From contig JALOOK010000291.1 in assembly GCA_025454445.1 (NCBI GenBank), positions 1 to 6,236 on the forward strand: a DNA stretch of 6,236 nt, read 5' to 3'. The stretch comes from Oscillatoria sp. Prado101 (lineage in GTDB: Bacteria; Cyanobacteriota; Cyanobacteriia; Cyanobacteriales; Oscillatoriaceae). Shown in pieces: positions 4,266 to 6,236 of this stretch. The translations under genes and the position numbers were made by a program. The stretch's first letter is position 1; each line of letters opens with the position of its first letter. A model generated the notes under the pieces. The model saw nothing but the letters and a program-made list of their open reading frames with translations. It was not told the DNA's origin and ran no database searches.

Positions 4266-5012
4266 TCAAGCGCCCCCCTTCCAAAAGGCCAAGGGGTCAG
4301 GTGTGGGCCGGCAGTGGGGCCAATTGCGCAGCCAAGCTTCTCGCTGTGCTTCTTCCCACCCCTGATCCCACACCGGCAGATCCAGCCCCAGTCCCAGACA
4401 GAGGTGAGAAATCACGGCCAAAAAGCGCCGGTCGTGACCGGGTGCGCCCAAATGGGCGTGAGCGTATTCGTGGGCAACCACGCTCAGCCAGTCCTGCGGG
4501 TGGATGCGACCGGCATCAATCAGAATCGCCACCGGCTCAGCTTGGATATTGCACAGGGCGTCCACGCCAAACTCCCCAGCCAGAGGGGCAGCCAGAATGC
4601 GCATCACTCGCCGGTCTTGCGGATAGAAGCAGCTGTGACAGGCATCCAGACAGGCTGACAGCTCAGCATTCACCGCGTCGATGTTGTGGCCAATCCAATT
4701 GCAGATGCGGATGCGCTGATTGATGTCATCCGCCACACCGATGGCCTCTGGGTGCAAAGCCAGCCGGCGCAAGGCATTGAGGTATTCCGCCCCCCGCAGG
4801 AAAGGGTCACTGGGGATGGGGGATTTTGGATGCCCGGATTTTGGATTTTGGATGCCCGGATTTTGGATTGGAGATTGGGGATTGGGCATGGGGCGCTGGG
4901 CATTGGGTCGGGAGTGGGCATTGAGCATGGGGATAATACGATTTGTTACAGGTGTGACGTTACAGATTTCACAACACTGTACTGCGGACACCCCATTCCT
5001 GCCACCTGACAC
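4266..5012 (-). CDS. Putative HEXXH zinc metalloprotease (cyanobacterial conserved hypothetical)
   Basis: From the longest start (GTG at 5012) the frame gives 248 residues. The clear feature is V-V-A-H-E-Y-A-H-A-H-L-G-A-P-G-H-D-R-R-F at about 178-197. It is a HEXXH zinc site (H181, E182, H185) with H193 eight residues on as likely third ligand, a spacing reminiscent of WLM/SprT/YgjP-type proteases. The well-conserved-looking part starts near F71-L-R-G-A-E-Y-L and has scattered Cys residues (121, 125, 128, 154, 205, 234). No signal peptide or membrane helix is evident. Residues about 46-68 are encoded by a 22-bp tandem repeat. The start is uncertain: GTG 5012, GTG 4991 (best SD, AGGA) or ATG 4928. 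It follows cpcS by about 29 bp on the same strand, so co-transcription is likely; substrate unknown. Confidence 0.72.
   Translation of the reverse strand: MSGGRNGVSAVQCCEICNVTPVTNRIIPMLNAHSRPNAQRPMPNPQSPIQNPGIQNPKSGHPKSPIPSDPFLRGAEYLNALRRLALHPEAIGVADDINQRIRICNWIGHNIDAVNAELSACLDACHSCFYPQDRRVMRILAAPLAGEFGVDALCNIQAEPVAILIDAGRIHPQDWLSVVAHEYAHAHLGAPGHDRRFLAVISHLCLGLGLDLPVWDQGWEEAQREAWLRNWPHCRPTPDPLAFWKGGA
4821..4869. repeat. 22-bp tandem repeat inside the metalloprotease reading frame
   Basis: A 27-bp block at 4821-4847 recurs exactly at 4843-4869, which gives a period of 22 bp and about 2.2 copies (GGATTTTGGATGCCC... units). It continues on the right into degenerate GATTGGG/GCATGGGG units up to about 4932. 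GGATTTTGGAT and GATTGGG arrays are usually intergenic in cyanobacteria, yet here they are open in the minus-strand frame and encode a Pro/Asn/Gln/Lys-rich segment. Confidence 0.8.
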
Positions 5013-5041
5013 CCGACGGCGTGCCGGTGGGCCACTCCCGC

Positions 5042-5656
5042 TTACCAGCCCAACACAGAATAGAACTCTTTGGTGCCAGCGCCACTGTCAGCCGGCTGGG
5101 AGGCTGAATCGGCACTGTCGGAGACATCTTGTCCAGAATCAATCCGGCTTTCCGTGCAGAAAGACGCCGTGCTGAACCCGCCAAAGCGTTTCACCGTGCT
5201 AGTGCGCATGCGCAGGTTGGGGCTGGCAAACCAGAAGCGCTCAACCGAACTCATGGTTTCATATTCCGTGATCAGCACCAGCGCCCCCTGATCGTCCATC
5301 AGATAGCGACCGGCAACCGGCACAATTTCCGCGTAGCCCCTTTCGCGCAGCATCAAACCCTGCTGGGGATTCTCCCCATCGGGGACGATCGCAAACACCG
5401 TCGAGCCCTCGTGATTGTCATCCTCTTTGTCCCAAGCCATCGCCGCCTGCCACTTGACGAACGCCCCACCGGCAGCTTTGGCCGGATCTATCTCGTGCAT
5501 TTGGCAGATTTCCGTCACTTTGGGATGATCCGCTGCCAAGGCTTCCACCGTAATCTCGGAGTCGCCCATCTCAGCGCGTCTGAAGGCCAGATGGTGAGTG
5601 GCACGCTGCGAGCGCCACACACCGGCACTGCGCTGAAAAAATTCCATTGCGTCCAT
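5042..5656 (-). CDS. cpcS: Phycocyanobilin lyase of the CpcS/CpeS family
   Basis: The 204-residue product attaches phycocyanobilin to a conserved Cys (around position 82-84) of phycobiliprotein subunits in the cytoplasm before assembly. Family marks are the N-terminus M-D-A-M-E-F-F-Q-R-S-A-G-V-W-R-S-Q-R-A-T-H-H-L-A, the block G-G-A-F-V-K-W-Q-A-A-M-A-W-D at about 63-76, V-P-V-A-G-R-Y-L-M-D-D at 112-122, T-E-Y-E-T-M-S-S-V-E-R-F-W-F at 130-143 and V-K-R-F-G-G-F-S-T-A-S-F-C-T-E at 155-169. This fits CpcS-I-like members of the lipocalin-fold T-type lyases. Residues after about 172 form an extra Ser/Asp/Ala-rich tail that ends E-F-Y-S-V-L-G-W. The ATG has a GGGAG motif about 12 nt upstream. It is divergent from nblA and precedes the HEXXH gene. 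Confidence 0.93.
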   Translation of the reverse strand: MDAMEFFQRSAGVWRSQRATHHLAFRRAEMGDSEITVEALAADHPKVTEICQMHEIDPAKAAGGAFVKWQAAMAWDKEDDNHEGSTVFAIVPDGENPQQGLMLRERGYAEIVPVAGRYLMDDQGALVLITEYETMSSVERFWFASPNLRMRTSTVKRFGGFSTASFCTESRIDSGQDVSDSADSASQPADSGAGTKEFYSVLGW

Positions 5657-5706
5657 TGGACAGATTCTCTCCCTGTAGTATCAGGCTTCGCGGTTTTTCC
5701 CTTTTA

Positions 5707-5712
5707 ATCATA
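5707..5712 (-). promoter_or_regulatory. Candidate -10 box for cpcS
   Basis: On the minus strand TATGAT differs from TATAAT at one base and lies about 50 nt before the cpcS ATG. The hexamer at -35 spacing is ATTCAT, a poor match, so an activator would be needed if this is the promoter. Confidence 0.3.
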
Positions 5713-5742
5713 AGGCTTGCGGCGGATTGATGAATTTTTGTA

Positions 5743-5766
5743 GCACATATTTTTGGGCAAATGTGC
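5743..5766. promoter_or_regulatory. Short inverted repeat between divergent cpcS and nblA
   Basis: GCACAT (5743-5748) and ATGTGC (5761-5766) are complementary and separated by 12 nt. The centre is about 100 bp from the cpcS start and about 130 bp from the nblA start, a plausible place for a shared operator. It does not fit the NtcA consensus GTA-N8-TAC, and six-base arms are weak evidence. Confidence 0.25.
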
Positions 5767-5810
5767 ATAGCGGACAGTTTGTCAATAGATGTTTACGATA
5801 ATTTACATTT

Positions 5811-5816
5811 AGGAGG
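5811..5816 (+). promoter_or_regulatory. Orphan Shine-Dalgarno sequence in the nblA upstream region
   Basis: AGGAGG at 5811-5816 is the best ribosome-binding match in the window, yet no ATG, GTG or TTG follows at usable spacing. The nblA start is 66 nt further on with its own weaker site. It may be coincidence, a standby site or part of an RNA-level control. Confidence 0.3.
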
Positions 5817-5870
5817 ATACAAGCAGACCCACTCAACGTCCTCTATATCTGCCCACGCCATTCAATTAAC

Positions 5871-5874
5871 GGAG
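5871..5874 (+). promoter_or_regulatory. Ribosome binding site of nblA
   Basis: GGAG lies 7 nt before the ATG at 5882, a normal spacing. It supports this short gene, whose product is small enough to be overlooked. Confidence 0.65.
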
Positions 5875-5881
5875 CAATCTT

Positions 5882-6052
5882 ATGGACATCCCCACCGGCC
5901 TAACTTTGGAGCAACAGTTCAAGCTGCAAATTCTGCGGGAACAGGTCAAGACCTTGAGCAGAGAGCAGGCACAGGAGTACCTGCTGGAGGTACTCAGACA
6001 AAACATGGTCAAAGACAACCTCTTCAAGCAGATGCTCAAAAAAGGCACATAA
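5882..6052 (+). CDS. nblA: NblA, phycobilisome degradation protein
   Basis: This small gene encodes 56 residues beginning M-D-I-P-T-G-L-T-L-E-Q-Q-F-K-L-Q and containing R-E-Q-V-K-T-L-S-R-E-Q-A-Q-E-Y-L-L-E-V-L-R-Q and M-V-K-D-N-L-F-K-Q-M-L-K. This is the helix-turn-helix-like pair of amphipathic helices typical of NblA, with the usual L-T-L-E-Q-Q-F start and a basic, Leu-rich end used for phycobiliprotein binding. NblA forms dimers that bind phycobilisomes and deliver them to Clp protease during nitrogen or sulfur starvation. Length is normal (about 54-65 residues). The ATG has GGAG at 7-nt spacing. It diverges from cpcS across 225 bp. NtcA or NblR control is known for the family, but I see no good NtcA site. 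Confidence 0.92.
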   Translation: MDIPTGLTLEQQFKLQILREQVKTLSREQAQEYLLEVLRQNMVKDNLFKQMLKKGT

Positions 6053-6133
6053 AGTGCGTGAAGACAACAAACCGGCGTGCCCGCCTCCCCCGAGAGCTGT
6101 TGCGTTTCCAGGGGTGGCCAACGCCGGCTGACC
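6053..6133. other. nblA downstream spacer with a long-range inverted repeat
   Basis: CCGGCGT (6072-6078) is complementary to ACGCCGG (6121-6127) around 42 nt that include CCCC and GGGG runs, so a branched hairpin could form after the nblA stop. There is no T-tract, so it is not a classic intrinsic terminator. No coding sequence is visible. Confidence 0.35.
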
Positions 6134-6236
6134 GTTTGTAGTTGGGCTTCAGCCCAAAAAGGTTCGTAGTTGGGCTTCAGCCCAAAAAGGTTCGTAGTTG
6201 GGCTTCAGCCCAAAAAGGTTCGTAGTTGGGCTTCAG
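6134..6236. repeat. Tandem 28-bp palindromic repeat running off the right edge
   Basis: Three complete 28-bp units (6134-6161, 6162-6189, 6190-6217) and 19 bases of a fourth follow head to tail. The units are identical except for GTTTG instead of GTTCG in the first. Each contains the palindrome TTGGGCTTCAGCCCAA. There are no spacers, so it is not a CRISPR array. A single diverged copy overlaps the end of rluD. The array probably continues beyond the window. Confidence 0.9.

Noticed and set aside
4254..4270. CTTGAC...GTCAAG hairpin as a terminator of the metalloprotease gene
   Set aside because: The stem has only six pairs, overlaps the stop codon, and lacks a clear T-run in the minus-strand direction.
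5760..5810. NtcA binding site upstream of nblA
   Set aside because: The closest match is TGT-N9-ACA around 5762-5776; the spacing is one base off the TGT-N10-ACA form and the core GTA/TAC bases are missing.
5761..6141. A 126-codon plus-strand frame overlapping nblA
   Set aside because: It is an out-of-frame reading of nblA; the nblA frame has family motifs, a ribosome site and the expected length.
6134..6236. CRISPR array
   Set aside because: The 28-bp units are directly adjacent without spacers, and no cas gene is present.

Overview
The window comes from a phycobilisome-bearing cyanobacterium. It carries a rod-core linker gene (cpcG), a CpcS-type phycocyanobilin lyase gene and a short nblA gene, and these occur together only in organisms with phycobilisomes. 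The many palindromic and tandem intergenic repeats, the Uma2-type gene, and the decayed CHAT and LtrA fragments resemble the genomes of large filamentous cyanobacteria (Oscillatoriales-like). That lineage guess is an inference. The usual cyanobacterial HIP1 octamer GCGATCGC was not found, whereas GCCGGC is strikingly frequent.

Layout. Positions 1-283: a possible 5' end of a minus-strand gene leaving the left edge, then DNA with no supported gene. 284-797: a gene graveyard holding an LtrA-like remnant on the minus strand, then a CHAT protease remnant and a two-helix membrane-protein remnant fused in one plus-strand frame. 798-996: repeat-rich spacer. 997-1671: intact Uma2-family putative nuclease (+). 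1672-1995: spacer with several palindromes. 1996-2928: RluD/RluA-type pseudouridine synthase (+), whose last four codons and stop lie inside a dispersed repeat. 2929-3130: three different inverted or dispersed repeats between convergent genes. 3131-3889: cpcG (-) with a GTG start. 3890-4265: long cpcG upstream region with a 16-bp direct repeat and competing hairpins. 4266-5012: a HEXXH putative zinc metalloprotease (-) with a 22-bp tandem repeat in its N-terminal coding region. 5042-5656: cpcS (-). 5657-5881: divergent intergenic region. 5882-6052: nblA (+). 6134-6236: tandem 28-bp repeats running off the right edge, of the same family as the copy at the end of rluD.

How the genes fit together. 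Three genes cover different stages of phycobilisome life. CpcS loads bilin onto phycobiliproteins, CpcG docks phycocyanin rods on the core, and NblA triggers disassembly under nutrient stress. cpcS and nblA are divergent and share 225 bp of upstream DNA, so building and dismantling functions start from the same intergenic region. The HEXXH gene follows cpcS by about 29 bp (from the longest start) on the same strand and may be co-transcribed with it. The rest (Uma2, RluD, gene remnants) is unrelated to light harvesting. I see no complete novel defence or mobile system. The unusual content is the repeats that intrude into coding sequence and the chimeric remnant frame.
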